A stretch of DNA of 64,000 nucleotides from Symbiodinium natans (lineage: Eukaryota > Sar > Dinophyceae > Suessiales > Symbiodiniaceae), in assembly GCA_905221605.1 (NCBI GenBank), contig CAJNDS010002674.1:202501-266500 (forward strand), written 5' to 3'. Each line of letters starts with the position of its first letter. Positions within the stretch are counted from its first letter, which is position 1. A program made the position numbers and the translations under genes. The notes under the pieces are model-generated. The model searched no databases, was not told the origin of the DNA, and saw only the letters and a program-made list of their open reading frames with translations. This document shows positions 34,332 through 45,029 of the stretch, one piece after another.

Positions 34332-34736
34332 ATGGAGATCGTGGTGGCAAACCAACTTAGCCAGGGGGAAGACCCCCCATCGGACTTTTACCTGTCCGAA
34401 TGGCTCCTCCTCTTCTGCGCGGCATGGACATTGCTCACCCTGCCATGCGCGGCCGTGTGGATCCTTCAATGCTGCTGCTGGGGAACACCGCGAGGACTCA
34501 GTGTGGTGGATCAGGCGGTGCAAAACAGGGATCGAACATGGGGAGCCGGACGCCGAGGGCAACTTCCAGGCCAAGAGCAACTTCCAGGTCCCGCTCCAGA
34601 ATGGCAACACCTAGAACGCCAAGGGCGCCGTCCAGATCGAGGCCAAGAGCAACTTCCAGGTCCCGCTCCTGGATGGCAACGCCCAGAACGAGGGCGACTT
34701 CTAGGTCAAGATCAGGGCAACAGCCGCCAAACCTAG
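34332..34736 (+). CDS. Small ORF with hydrophobic segment and RS-like repeats
   Basis: From ATG 34332 the frame reads MEIVVANQLSQGEDPPSDFY, then about 27 hydrophobic residues (WLLLFCAAWTLLTLPCAAVW and on) ending in three cysteines; this would make one membrane segment. The downstream DNA (34560-34715) is a tandem repeat of about 63-66 bp. In another frame (34400-35179) it encodes Arg/Ser-rich RATSRSRS units, and in this frame QLPGPAPEWQ units. It lies between RNase H and the recombinase. I cannot tell whether it is a separate gene or part of either neighbour; a shift may have split it. Confidence 0.4.
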   Translation: MEIVVANQLSQGEDPPSDFYLSEWLLLFCAAWTLLTLPCAAVWILQCCCWGTPRGLSVVDQAVQNRDRTWGAGRRGQLPGQEQLPGPAPEWQHLERQGRRPDRGQEQLPGPAPGWQRPERGRLLGQDQGNSRQT

Positions 34737-34869
34737 GGTCGGGGCATCAGCATCAAAGCCACAGGCCACAGTCTCCACAAGAGGCCCCATCCTGCAGGGG
34801 CCCGTCCCTCGAGCTCCCGGCGCGGGCTCGCGTGATGTCGCCCGTGCCTCAACAAGCTCACCCCCGACC

Positions 34870-36399
34870 TTGGGACCGGCTTCTCCCAGCGCAACCTCCG
34901 CAACATGGACTTCAAAGCTCGCAGCTCTTTCCACCGGGCACGGCGCGGGATCAAGCTCATCACCTCCGGCGGCGCCGCCCAGCTGCACAAGAGGCCACGG
35001 CACAACATGGTGGAGCATACCCGGCTTCAACGAACATGGGCCCTCTGAGCACCTTCGAAGGCAGGAGCTCAACACCGCCGTGGCAGCTACTCAGGCCGGC
35101 CAAGGGCTACGGAGTGGAAGCCGAACCCAAAACCCATTTGGAACGGGTGATAGGAAGAAAATGGGCAGCCGGATCATGAAGCACGTCACGCAAGCTCTGG
35201 GCAAAGTTCATTTGCCCTTGGGAGGCATCCTCCCGACCAAGGGCACGGCCAAGGCTGGCGGTGGGCGGGGCACACATCTCGATCCAGACCGTAATCCTCC
35301 CCGTGCTGCTCGTCAAGACCTGGCAATGCCCGCAACTCCAAGCAACAGCTCCAAAACCAAGTTCCAAATAGCGCTCGAAGTTGCCGGTGACGAGGTCAAG
35401 TTGAAGGGGGCCATCAACGCATTTCGAGAGGGCTTCTACGCAAAGTCCAACCAAGCACCGCACACGAGGCGAAGACAAGATGCTCTTCTGTTGGCAGAGA
35501 AGGTGGCGAAAGGCCCTCCGTTTCCCCTCAGCGTGGACACCATCCATGGCTTCTCGGCGGCACTCAAAGTTGCTGGCTTTAAGTCGGCAAAGTCCTACTT
35601 GACGGAGCTCAAGATGATTCAGCTCGAGTTGGACATGGACATCTCCACTGCGGCGAGGCGCGCTCTAGAGCTCGCCAAAAGGTCATTGAACCGCAACGCC
35701 GGGCCGGCCCGGAGAGCGCCGGAAGCCCAGCTAGAGGACTTCGATGCCAAGGGGAAGTCCAGGGAGCTTGTTCCGAACGAAGTGGCCTTCCCCTACCTCA
35801 CCTACGCCCTGGCCCTTGTCTTCATGCTAAGAGGCATAGAGTTGGAGGAGCTCACCTGGGAGGATGTGTTCTTCGGCGCTCAAAACGAGTTGGTCTCCCT
35901 GTTCATCAAGTCGAGCAAGGTCGACCAAAGAGCACAAGGGGCAACGAGAACTCTAGGCTGCACTTGCAAGAGCCGCAAATCCAGGTGCCCTGTCGAGCTG
36001 ATAAAGAAGCTGAAGATGAAGCATGAGCTACAATGGCCGGGCTCCACCGCAACAAACACGCCTGTGCTGCGAGACTCAGAGGGAAGGAAGCCATCAAAGG
36101 CCACGCTGGCTCAGTCGTGGTCCAACTCGCTGGGCAAAGACGTGCAAGGCCACTCACCTCGCCGCAGCGGGGCAATGCTCTACGCGACCAAGGGGATGAG
36201 TGTGGCAGAGATCGCTTTCTTAGGCCGTTGGAACTCCGGCGTGGTGTACATCTACGCGGAGGAAGCTCTGAGCCGACTTCCTGCAAACCAGGCCGGGACG
36301 CTTCCTTGCAGAAAGCGGCGCCGCCAAGCTATCCGCCCAACCACCGGTCTCAGCAACAACGCTGTCGCCCAAGTGGGTCTTCAGTCATGGACGTTCTAA
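34870..36399 (+). CDS. Tyrosine recombinase (intact)
   Basis: A 509-codon ORF; the recombinase starts near residue 155. A helical core-binding part (AINAFREGFYAKSN to ALELAKRSLNRN, about 175-280) precedes the catalytic domain. Catalytic residues are visible: Arg321 in FMLRGIELEELTWEDV, His428-x-x-Arg431 in HSPRRSG, Trp454 in LGRWNSG, and Tyr462 eight residues further (VYIYAEEA; Tyr460 is the alternative nucleophile). This enzyme class would join the circular cDNA of the element to the genome by strand exchange. Length and motif spacing fit DIRS-like recombinases. The ORF has no stop or shift. The first ~150 residues are low-complexity and the true start may be elsewhere. Confidence 0.88.
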   Translation: MGPASPSATSATWTSKLAALSTGHGAGSSSSPPAAPPSCTRGHGTTWWSIPGFNEHGPSEHLRRQELNTAVAATQAGQGLRSGSRTQNPFGTGDRKKMGSRIMKHVTQALGKVHLPLGGILPTKGTAKAGGGRGTHLDPDRNPPRAARQDLAMPATPSNSSKTKFQIALEVAGDEVKLKGAINAFREGFYAKSNQAPHTRRRQDALLLAEKVAKGPPFPLSVDTIHGFSAALKVAGFKSAKSYLTELKMIQLELDMDISTAARRALELAKRSLNRNAGPARRAPEAQLEDFDAKGKSRELVPNEVAFPYLTYALALVFMLRGIELEELTWEDVFFGAQNELVSLFIKSSKVDQRAQGATRTLGCTCKSRKSRCPVELIKKLKMKHELQWPGSTATNTPVLRDSEGRKPSKATLAQSWSNSLGKDVQGHSPRRSGAMLYATKGMSVAEIAFLGRWNSGVVYIYAEEALSRLPANQAGTLPCRKRRRQAIRPTTGLSNNAVAQVGLQSWTF

Positions 36400-36586
36400 G
36401 GTGCAGCACCTACTGAACCTGGCTTCAATGGATGGCCCGTCGGCAAGCTGGAGGACCAAATGCGGGTGGCCATTCGCTCGAGGCAGCTCACATTTTACGT
36501 TGACAATGTCCCCTTCCCCCCGCTCCAAGTGCGGAAAGTGCAGATGCTCAAAAATCGTGGCCGCGGCAAGCCAGTCTGGGTCGGAG

Positions 36587-36695
36587 GTGGCGGCCGGGAC
36601 GTCATGAGTGACGATTGCTGAGCGCTGCAATTCAGAAAGCACAACTTGCACCTGAAGGGAGGAGGGTGGGCCTCCGTACATGTGACGATGTTGCC
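36587..36695 (+). repeat. Split direct repeat B1 (109 bp)
   Basis: Starts GTGGCGGCCGGGACGTC and ends GTGACGATGTTGCC. Matches B2 (36846-36955) except for one A missing in a run of A. It is contiguous with A2. Confidence 0.95.
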
Positions 36696-36828
36696 TCGCA
36701 AAACCTGAAAGGATTGTGGGGCATAAGAGTAAACATGTTTGGGCCGGGGGGGTGGGCATCAAATGTACCTGCTGAAGCCTTTTCGGGCCGAGATGGCCTG
36801 ATATACAGGCTGGTGCAGGCTTTTTGCA
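36696..36828 (+). repeat. Split direct repeat A2 (133 bp)
   Basis: Reads identical to A1 including the G7 run. The B1-A2 junction (GTTGCCTCGCAAAACC) would equal the joint of a circular element, which is the expected recombination site. Confidence 0.95.
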
Positions 36829-36845
36829 CCCACCCACCAACCCCC

Positions 36846-36955
36846 GTGGCGGCCGGGACGTCATGAGTGACGATTGCTGAGCGCTGCAATTCAGAAAAGC
36901 ACAACTTGCACCTGAAGGGAGGAGGGTGGGCCTCCGTACATGTGACGATGTTGCC
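36846..36955 (+). repeat. Split direct repeat B2 (110 bp), right terminus
   Basis: Second B copy, separated from A2 by 17 bp (CCCACCCACCAACCCCC). After GATGTTGCC the sequence departs from B1 and becomes flank. Confidence 0.95.
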
Positions 36956-37255
36956 CCCCCTGTGGCACGGTGCGCAGCTCGCCCTCGATGCCATCTGACG
37001 CGTGCAGGGAAACCATGGGGAACCCCACCCACGGGCTGACGTCGAGCCCGCGCACAGCGCGCTGTCGGCTGCGACTGTCCCGACGCACTTGCGGCCCGCT
37101 GCCCGGGCAGCATGGATCTCCCGATGGACTGCGCTGCTCGCGGTCGCGGCGCAGCGCGCCTTCGCCAGCTCCATGCTTGAGTTGCCCGTTACGGACGAGG
37201 CCAATGGCGACGACAGCGAGCCCGAGCTTCATGAGGTTTTCGCCAATGCTATGTT
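36956..37255 (+). pseudogene. LINE C-terminal remnant, right flank of YR element
   Basis: Right after B2 the + strand reads GAQLALDAI, then a stop, and further on AAWISRWTALLAVAAQRAF, ASSMLELP and SEPELHEVFANA. This is the C-terminal end of a dinoflagellate LINE polyprotein, in the same orientation as the RT remnant left of the YR element. Stops show that it is dead. The segment between GGVVGWA (left flank) and this block is missing, so the LINE copy was already incomplete or lost DNA at insertion. Confidence 0.7.
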
Positions 37256-37319
37256 CCACATGTTATGTGTTTTGTGTTGCGGCCGTGCCTTCGGGGAAAG
37301 GGTCATGAGGTAGCACTCC

Positions 37320-37520
37320 AAACCGATCCCAAAACACGCTGTCCCGGGGCACTTGCGACCGGCGGCCCGGGCAGGATCTCCCGCTGGACTGCGCTGCGCG
37401 CGAGTCGCGGCGCAGCACTCCTTCGCCAGCTCCCTCCTTGAGCTGCCCCTTGCGGGCGAGGCCAGCGGCGACGCTTGCGAGCCCGAGCTTCATGAGCTCC
37501 TCGCTGACGGGCGCTGGAAA
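37320..37520 (+). pseudogene. Second LINE C-terminal remnant (tandem copy)
   Basis: A roughly 165-bp segment about 75% identical to 37080-37245 by eye. It reads VAAQHSFASSLLELPLAGEA and CEPELHELLADGRW, closer to the family consensus than the first copy. The two LINE 3' ends lie about 260 bp apart in the same orientation. Confidence 0.65.
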
Positions 37521-37529
37521 CGGCCGGTC

Positions 37530-40500
37530 GCCGCAAGTCGCCGCAAGCCGCCTCCCTGCCCGCTGACCCCGCCCCCCGGGGACCCCGACCCAGTGCTTTC
37601 CGGCTGGCGGAGAAAACGAGAAAAAACACACGCGAAACGCTGCCACAGTTGTTTGAACGGAACCATCTGGGAACCAATCATCAGAAGCCGATTTGTTGGA
37701 CCATAGTCTCAGGTGGCGCCAACTTTGCTTGGCGTTGGTTGCGTCCGAACTTTGGTGTGAAACTGAGTCATGTGGCATACTTTGTTCGCTGCATTTGACG
37801 CAGTCGTTGGCTGTGCCGAGACCCTTGAGCAGGCTTGGGTGCTGGAAGCCTCTTGATCTTGTTTGCAGCAGTATGCCGATGGAATGCATGAAGGACGTTG
37901 CGGAAACATGTTATTTAAAGCTTATGTATTACACATTATTACACCCGATGTCAGCGCTGATAATTGAAGGACCTGCTGCTGTTGCCGGTCGAATTGCTGT
38001 ATTGTGACCAAGCGTCGTCCTCGTGCATGTGGAGTTGGGTTCGATTGGTTGGTTAGGCGTTGTTGCATCCTGAAAGTTTGGATGTGCTGACTGCACATGT
38101 GGCTGCGCGTGCGTGAGTCGAAACATGTGATTGAGCAAGATTGGTTAATGCAATGCAGTTATGAAATGTTATGAATGTGTTAACATCGGGTGTGTTTCAG
38201 CCGCTCGTTATGGCCTCCTAGAAAATGGATGCGAGAGGATGTTGATTTGGTGTCGGGCACAATGTGAATTACTGTAGCTGGCAGTAGATACGTCACATTA
38301 CTTTGACATTGTTTTGTCGCCCTTTATGGACAGCGGCCGCAATGATGTAACCAGGGCCACAAGTTCCGTCAGCCCCTTGCTTGCAAAGCTGTCAGTCGCA
38401 GGGTAGGACCGGGAACCAGGCTTTGGCTGGTTTTTTGTTTGTTCCTGGCCGAGGCATTCCCAGCGAGATCTTGTCAGATGCGAGTCCGGAGGCTTCAACG
38501 TCTGTTGCAGTGCAGTCCATTGACGTGAAGGCCATTGGGGGCTGGGTCCAAGCCGGACAAACAATCAATCACGTTAAATGGAGGATTCTTATGAAAGCTT
38601 GCTACGTATGGGACAGAGGCGTCAATGACAACATTCACATTGGCGAAGGGTGATGAAGGTGCGAAATGCCTAAATTCGCCCAGATTTGGCTTCCCCCATT
38701 TCGCCGCATTACGGGTCAAGGCCTGCTTTGGATTCAGCTGCAAATCTCTATGTGCAAGGATGCCTTCAGCCGCTGGGTGGAAGTTGAAACTGTCAGATGT
38801 GCGGGCAGCTTGCCGGGTCGCTTGGTGAATATGCAGCTGCTGTCCTGGCTCACGGCGGTCCAGGCAACTTGATTTCAAGCATCCCAGATATCATTGGCGG
38901 CAATGACCGTATATGCGCATGCACAGACGCACAGACTTTCGAGGTGCTGCGAAGTCGCCAAGTCCATCTGGGCCGAAGACCCACTAGGACACATTGCCAG
39001 TTTTGTGTACACCGTAGGCTAAGTAGGCCATCCGCACAAGCTTGTCGGGAGGAGATGCGCCAGGCATCTGCAGCGCTTACCCCGTGAGGTGGTGGCACTG
39101 CCTCTGCTATGTCGTGACTTGATCCGTGCCTTGTCCATGTTGCGCGGTCCGGTATGGCATGTCCAAAGCATCCAGGCGGTGTTCCTATGACAGTGTTACA
39201 CCAAGGTGCATTCGTTGGAGACCAAAGCGGAGTAGGCGTGACGGCATCTGGCCTGCGCCTGCGCGTCAACCACGTGAGGGTGCAGGAACCTCGTTCGTTT
39301 GCAAGTGCAAGGATGCCGAAAAAGTCTGACATACTTGCACCGTGCAGGACATAAGCCATGGATTGTTCCACGAGTTCCAAAAAGCCGCGGACAAAGGCCT
39401 CACGGCGTATTACCTGAATCAGAACATCAAACTCATACCGCTTCTTGGCGCATCCCTGGCACAGCTGGGTTCTGGTGCCAGTGAGCTACAGCTCCGTTAG
39501 GCAAGTCAATGAATCATAGACCTCCAAAGAATTGGAATCGGCGACCCCCTGATGTGGCCCAGCCGGCTATTGTTGGCCATGGCCACACTGACTAAAACAA
39601 TGCACAGCTGCATATTGCATAGAAGGCTCAGCGTTTACATTCTTTGTTTGTTGATTTACTCTGCATTTTTTGTATGACCTTGTGGAACCTTCGCTGGTGA
39701 AAGTTACGCCCAGGCTGGGGGAGGTAGGATTAAGCAGCCAGGGGAGTTGGGGGAGGTCTGAAAAAAGAATGTTGGCGAGGCTGGGGATGTTCAGGGAACT
39801 TCCGTTCAGGGGTAGACATGTGAAGGGCGCTGAAGTTCTGAACGAAAGCAGCCACGGTTTTTGTAAGGTTTTGGAGACCGTGGATGCTGGAGCCGGATGG
39901 ACCAACATGGATCCGAAACTGCCTGGAAGCTAGGGGCTTCAAGACCGACATCTGCAAGGTCCGTCTGCTGTGGCACTTGCTGAACAAAACAGAGGCCTGC
40001 ATCTTGCGCTCTTTCGTGTCAGGTCTACCACACGGCCTCTTGACTTTCGCCCATGTGCGTGGGACTGTTGGTGTTTTTGTAATTCATACATATTAAGACA
40101 TATTTGAACATATTTATGCCATTTATGCATATTCATTTTTTTGCTTACATACACATATGGTCACCCCCCCCGCCCCCCATTTTGATCCGTACCCCTCGTC
40201 CTGACTTCATTGTGGCGGTGTTTCCACTGTTTCCTGGCGGTGGAATCGCTTGGTCGTGGCACAGTGTATTTGAAAAAACAAAAACCAACAGGTTTTAGTT
40301 CGCTAGTTCCGGGTCGCCTGTATCAATGTCGCCAACAAAACATAGACCTAGCAAGTGCATCTGCGAAGCCTGATTTATATGCATTCATGAACATATTATT
40401 TCTCCAGAGGAGGGGCGAAGAATGGCCGCCTTAAGTAACTGGTAGTGCTTAAATCTGAGAGTTCTTTTGACTACAGTATTGTCAAGCAGCCCCAGAAGAA

Positions 40501-40990
40501 ATGGCATAGTCAATGTAATCAATAGAGCTGCCTACACGAACGTACAAAAAGTTCATAACGAGATGGGTTGATACTTCCTTACGGTTCTTCTTTCTTGTGG
40601 GGTGGCCCAACATGTAGTCAATTAGTAGAAGTAATACTTCTGGGGCCCCTGGAGAATTACATAATTACCGAGTGCATATAACAAGTATAGCTACGGCTTA
40701 ACTACAATGAGCCTAGTTTTGCCTCTTACACTGTTTATTGTACTTATGAACATGTACGGAATGTAATGGAACTGAGCGTACCCCCAGCCCATTTTGAAGA
40801 CACTTTAAGTCTTTAAGTGTTTTTGTTACATCTTTACTGGGAGAGGTCGCCACTTGGGCCTGCCACGTCCCGAGCGCCTTTCTGCGCAGGTACAGTACTC
40901 CGGAGCCGAGCTTGTGTAGGAGATGCAGCAAATCGCCGTCACGGAGTTGGAAATTGGAGTGTTATATGTTGCCATTTGTTTTTCCCCACC
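37530..40990. other. Mostly unassigned; weak exon candidates
   Basis: A + strand stretch at 38459-38655 (GIPSEILSDASPEASTSVAV), one at 38890-38985 and one at 39670-39933 (LVEPSLVKVTPRLGEVGLSS) are protein-like. Overlapping minus-strand frames exist for the first two. No domain recognised. The rest (37700-38350, 39950-40990) is AT-richer unique DNA with no gene seen. Confidence 0.3.
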
Positions 40991-41054
40991 CTCGGTGTGG
41001 GGTTGTTAGATTTTAAACTCAGCTCTTCTCCTCGCCCGGAACTCTTCTCCTCGC

Positions 41055-41330
41055 CCGGTCTGCTCCCCAAAGCGCCCTGGAGTGCCCAACGTGCAGCCCA
41101 ACCCCAGAGTCTTCCTAGGGTGTACAAGTTAGAGTGTCCCTCCCACCCCAGAGTCTCCCTGGAGTGCCCACCACCAGAGGCCCAACCCCAGAGTCTCCCT
41201 AGAGTGCCCAACCCCACAATGTCTCCGGAGTGCCCAGTTCCAGAGTCTCCCTGAAGTGCCCAACCCCAGAGTCTCCCTCGAGTGCCCAGCCCCAGAGTGT
41301 TGCTGGAGTGCCCAACCCCAGAGTATCTCT
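41055..41330. repeat. ~27-bp minisatellite
   Basis: About eight imperfect copies of a unit of the type CCCCAGAGTCTCCCTGGAGT followed by GCCCAA, with a few spacer insertions. Adjacent copies differ at one to several bases. Confidence 0.85.
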
Positions 41331-41715
41331 AGCCAGAGAGGGTGGGGATGTTCGAAGTAAAATAATTTGTTTTTAAATGTTTCTTCGCAAACCAGAACCC
41401 TAGCATTTTAAGCCACCTGCGGAAACTGCTTAAAGAATCGATCTTTGGATTTTGCTTAACGCTAGATTTCAGACATGGCTTCCTCACCCCCCGCCCCAAC
41501 CCTCCCTCCGCAAAGCGCAACTGACTGAGGTGGGCTGCCCCTCCTTGGCGAAATCAAATCCAAGCAAAAGCCAAGCTAAATTTCCTAAGGACATGCACAT
41601 TCGCATCATCCCATCTAGGCACAACCAGGCAATTTGAATCGCGAACTTCCTTTCAACAGAAGGCGTCGGGTACGGCCCGAAGCCCAACATCCTGGAAGGT
41701 GGAAGGGAGAGGTAG

Positions 41716-41805
41716 TCCGCGGGCACACAGTTTCGTGTACGAGAATAACACGCGGTGAAGCTTGGGCTCACAGTTTCGTGTACGAGAATAACGTGCGATA
41801 AAGCT
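41716..41805. repeat. 42-bp tandem duplication
   Basis: The segment CACAGTTTCGTGTACGAGAA with following TAAC and AAGCTT occurs twice (from about 41724 and 41770) with few differences, a simple tandem duplication in noncoding DNA. Confidence 0.8.
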
Positions 41806-42070
41806 TAACCGTATTGATTTGGGAATGGGATGGAAGAAGCACAACTTTTTAGTTCTGATGTTAACATTTATAGGGGCGACAAAGGTGGCGATTCCCCGCT
41901 CTGCATGGAAAGTGTCGAGTTTGTTCACCCCCCATCCACACGACCGGGGGACGGGAGTGGGGCGAGCACATATATATATGTATACAAAGAAAAGACTGTA
42001 CTTCTTTTGTGAGAGAGAGGGAGACAGAGAGCCAGAGCGTGAAACTGATATGCAAGCGGCAAGGGTTGCT

Positions 42071-42074
<4 letters not shown>

Positions 42075-42114
<40 letters not shown>
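42075..42114. repeat. (GT)n microsatellite
   Basis: Pure GT array of about 20 units. A GAGA-rich patch lies about 60 bp upstream (42010-42030). Confidence 0.95.
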
Positions 42115-42116
<2 letters not shown>

Positions 42117-42119
42117 GGG

Positions 42120-43510
42120 TGCGTGCCTCAATCTGCTGTCGCGCACTTTGCCAACTTGAGGCTTACGCTGGCGTGCAAGGCTGCAGTTTTTTTGAGTTGA
42201 AAGTTTGCTGGTAAGAGGCCAGCGCTGCTCGCGGCAGGAAAAGAGTTCGGCTGGAGCTGCTGTTGCGAGAGTTTTTCGGGTGGCCTTCAATGCTGATCTG
42301 AAGCCTTGACAACCCTTGCATATATTCGGTCGTTGCACTGCTGCGCTGAGGCTCTTCCTTTGGCCGACGTGCAGCTTTGGCGCAAGGCTGCAGCCACGCT
42401 CGTCGAGGTGCCCATGCAGACGAGAAGGTCATGCGCTTGCACGATCCATTCTCTGTAGACTTGTTGGAGTGTATCGTTTCGTCGCACTTTAGTCGAGTTT
42501 TGATGTTAGGCTTGTGAGGGTGCAGTCGCCTCAGCTTTCAGCTGGCAAGTCTCACGGACATTCAGCCCTGGCAGTGTTAGCAACCAGGTCTTTAGCCTTG
42601 TGTTCCGCGTCGTTGCGGCGAACCCCGATATGTTGCAGGCACGCGGCAGCTTTTGTTTTGGCAGAACCTATGGACGCAGCAGCTTGCCGAAAAGGGTCGG
42701 CTAGCCAATCGAAAAGCCCTCTCGCACAGCTCCACGGCACGTGCATTCCTCAACAAACCATTCTCGACGACCTGAACTGCCTACTTTAAGCTTTAAGAAT
42801 ACCTCGAAGCACCTCGAATCACACGATGATCATGGTGGACTAGTCCAAGGAGTCCATAGGATAGGTGGATGGCACCGGGTGACACATGTTTGCTTTGGTG
42901 GGCAAACACTACCCGAGCAGAGTGCCGCCGAGCCCGGTCCATGACACATTCCTCACGTGCCATCTTCTGCAAAGCAACCATCAACAAACCCATAAGATCC
43001 CACATGCAGCTTGCATCGTTGCCCAATAGTTTTTGTATGTGGTTTAGTCTGTTTTTCCAACATGCTTGCCCAATGCCTGAAGGTTATTCCCGGCTGGTTG
43101 AAAGCAGCACGCCTGTCCTTTGAATGGCGCTGCTGGCATGTGACCACCTTTACTTGCATACTCGAGACGCTGCCATTGTACCAAGGCTGGACATGGACGA
43201 GTCAGGGCCATTGCGTGCCTTGCACCAACATCTTGCTGCATCCCTAGTCTTGTGGAAACGGCGTGCAAGCACATGGGCTCGCGAGCTGTGGCGAGCTCGT
43301 CCAGGCTTCCTTACTCTCTGCTGCAGAGGCCTTTAAGCTCTGCGCACCGCTGCAGAAGACTCTTTCGAGCATTTGCGTTTCAGCGGCAATTGCTTTTATC
43401 ACTACTGTCGTCTGGCAGGCAATGCCGGACAGAGGCTGCGAGATCGCTCAGCAGTTGGCAAGGTGCTGACAAATAGTGGTCTCTTGTTGAGCCACATTCC
43501 GCACCATTGT
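42120..43510. other. No firm gene
   Basis: Frames on both strands. The best is a + stretch ending at TGA 43469 (AFKLCAPLQKTLSSICVSAA), possibly a terminal exon. No domain recognised. Confidence 0.25.
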
Positions 43511-43599
43511 GTGGTTCATTGACGCCCGACCATCATTATGCGCATCCCTCACCACATGTTTCTTCATCCTCTCTCCTTTTCGTCCATACAGACAAACAG

Positions 43600-43905
43600 A
43601 CTGATCAAACAGACAGTGACAGACAGACGACAGACACAGATAGACACAGACATACAGCAAACAGACTCAGAGAGAGAGGGAGAGAGAGAGCGAGAGGGAG
43701 AGAGAGAGAGAGAGAGAAGGAAACTTCGAAGAGAAAAAACCCACACGGAGTCTCATCAACCTCCGCTAGGGCGACTTTTACCAGAACAGTCCCAGAGGGT
43801 AAGGGTCCAAGAGTCTCTGCCTGCCAGCCTGCCTGTCTCTCTCTCGCTCTCTCGCTCTCGTGCTCTCGTGCTCTCGCTCTCTCGCTCTCTCGCTCTCTCG
43901 CTCTC

Positions 43906-43950
<45 letters not shown>
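43600..43950. repeat. GA array followed by CT array
   Basis: A GACA/GAGA array (about 43610-43722) is followed after 115 bp by a CT/CTCG array (43837-43946). Purine-rich and pyrimidine-rich tracts on the same strand could pair as an inverted repeat. Frames through them are artefacts. Confidence 0.9.
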
Positions 43951-43954
<4 letters not shown>

Positions 43955-44246
43955 TTCCCCCTTTATATGACACCTGCAAGGTACACTTCTATTGTTAAAC
44001 TGGCCTTCGAAATTTGTAGAGATGTGTGTTGGATGTGTGGATGTGTTGGCCAAAGAGGCCAGTGCGGGCCATCGCTTTGAGAATCAAACAGAACGTACGC
44101 AGTTGTCAAGTCAGCTTGTGTTCCTGCCCAAACCTGGGCTAGACACCTACTGAAATCCTGAGGATCACCTTCAAGTTAATGCATGCAGAAGCGACAGAGA
44201 GTCCATCCAAGGCGTGAAAGACATGTAATCCTTTTTTGTTTTTGCT

Positions 44247-45026
44247 TTGGCTTGCAAGCGCAACAGGTTCGTGGATGAATGTGGGGATGTCCAGGTGTAC
44301 AGGAGCATAGAATCTGGTAAGATGACACCACCCATCTCGTCCAGGTGGGTGCGCTGCGATGTGGAATTGAAGCCACTTCTGCGGCCCTTGCTAGACAGGC
44401 ATCTGGTATTCTTCCGCTCAACAACAGTGTGAAGGAATAGGAAGTTCGAAAATTCAAAGGCTTCTGCCACTGGCGAAATCGGGCCCGGCTTGCCCTCAAC
44501 TCTTGCCTTTGCTGGTCTGCAGCTTTTGATGGTGCGACTATGTGCGATTGTCAAAGCACGTGGAGAAGGTTTCGCGCTTCCGAGTTGTTGAGGCCGATCT
44601 AGCTTCTGACCGATGGCCGCGGGTTTGTCTTGAAGACCCCGAGGCGACATCTAGCCGAAGGTTATCGTGTTTCCATCATGGTCCTCTGCTGAAACGTTTG
44701 AAGGTGGGAGGTATGCTGGACGTGCTGTGCACGGCAGATGCAGCTCTTCTGTGCTCAACTCAACAGTGCCTTGTTGCTGAGAAATTGAAAGCACTCAATT
44801 TTGAGGCTTGTTCGGAACATCGCTGGTGAAGAAGATTCGGCCAGCAATGCTGAAGCAGCCAAGACCTTTGGAATTTGACGGCCTATTTGAGAGCCTGGCA
44901 TGCTATGACAGCAGTTATGCTTGTGCAAACACTGGCATGCTCAAGCTCCATGTCACGGCAGGTCAGCCAACTCATGTGTTCACACGTCCAGGAAAAAGGC
45001 TAGTCTTAAGTATCAAGATGTCGTAA
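44247..45026 (+). CDS. Unknown gene, three candidate exons
   Basis: Three + strand stretches look coding: 44256-44430 (RFVDECGDVQVYRSIESGKM, then ISSRWVRCDVELKPLLRPLL), 44560-44772 (FRVVEADLASDRWPRVCLED, then LLKRLKVGGMLDVLCTADAA, up to TCAACAG) and 44835-45026 (LEFDGLFESLACYDSSYAC, ending SIKMS and TAA). Strongly protein-like composition and order on one strand support a gene. I do not recognise it, and joins between exons are not resolved. Confidence 0.4.
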
Positions 45027-45029
45027 GGT

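Noticed and set aside
34400-35179. Separate Arg/Ser-rich splicing-factor-like gene
   Set aside because: The RS content comes from a short tandem repeat inside the retrotransposon; no RNA-binding domain is present.
38755-38800. Integrase-like string DAFSRWVEVE
   Set aside because: It resembles the start of a retroviral-type integrase core, but no second Asp or Glu, zinc-binding domain or neighbouring pol sequence can be found.
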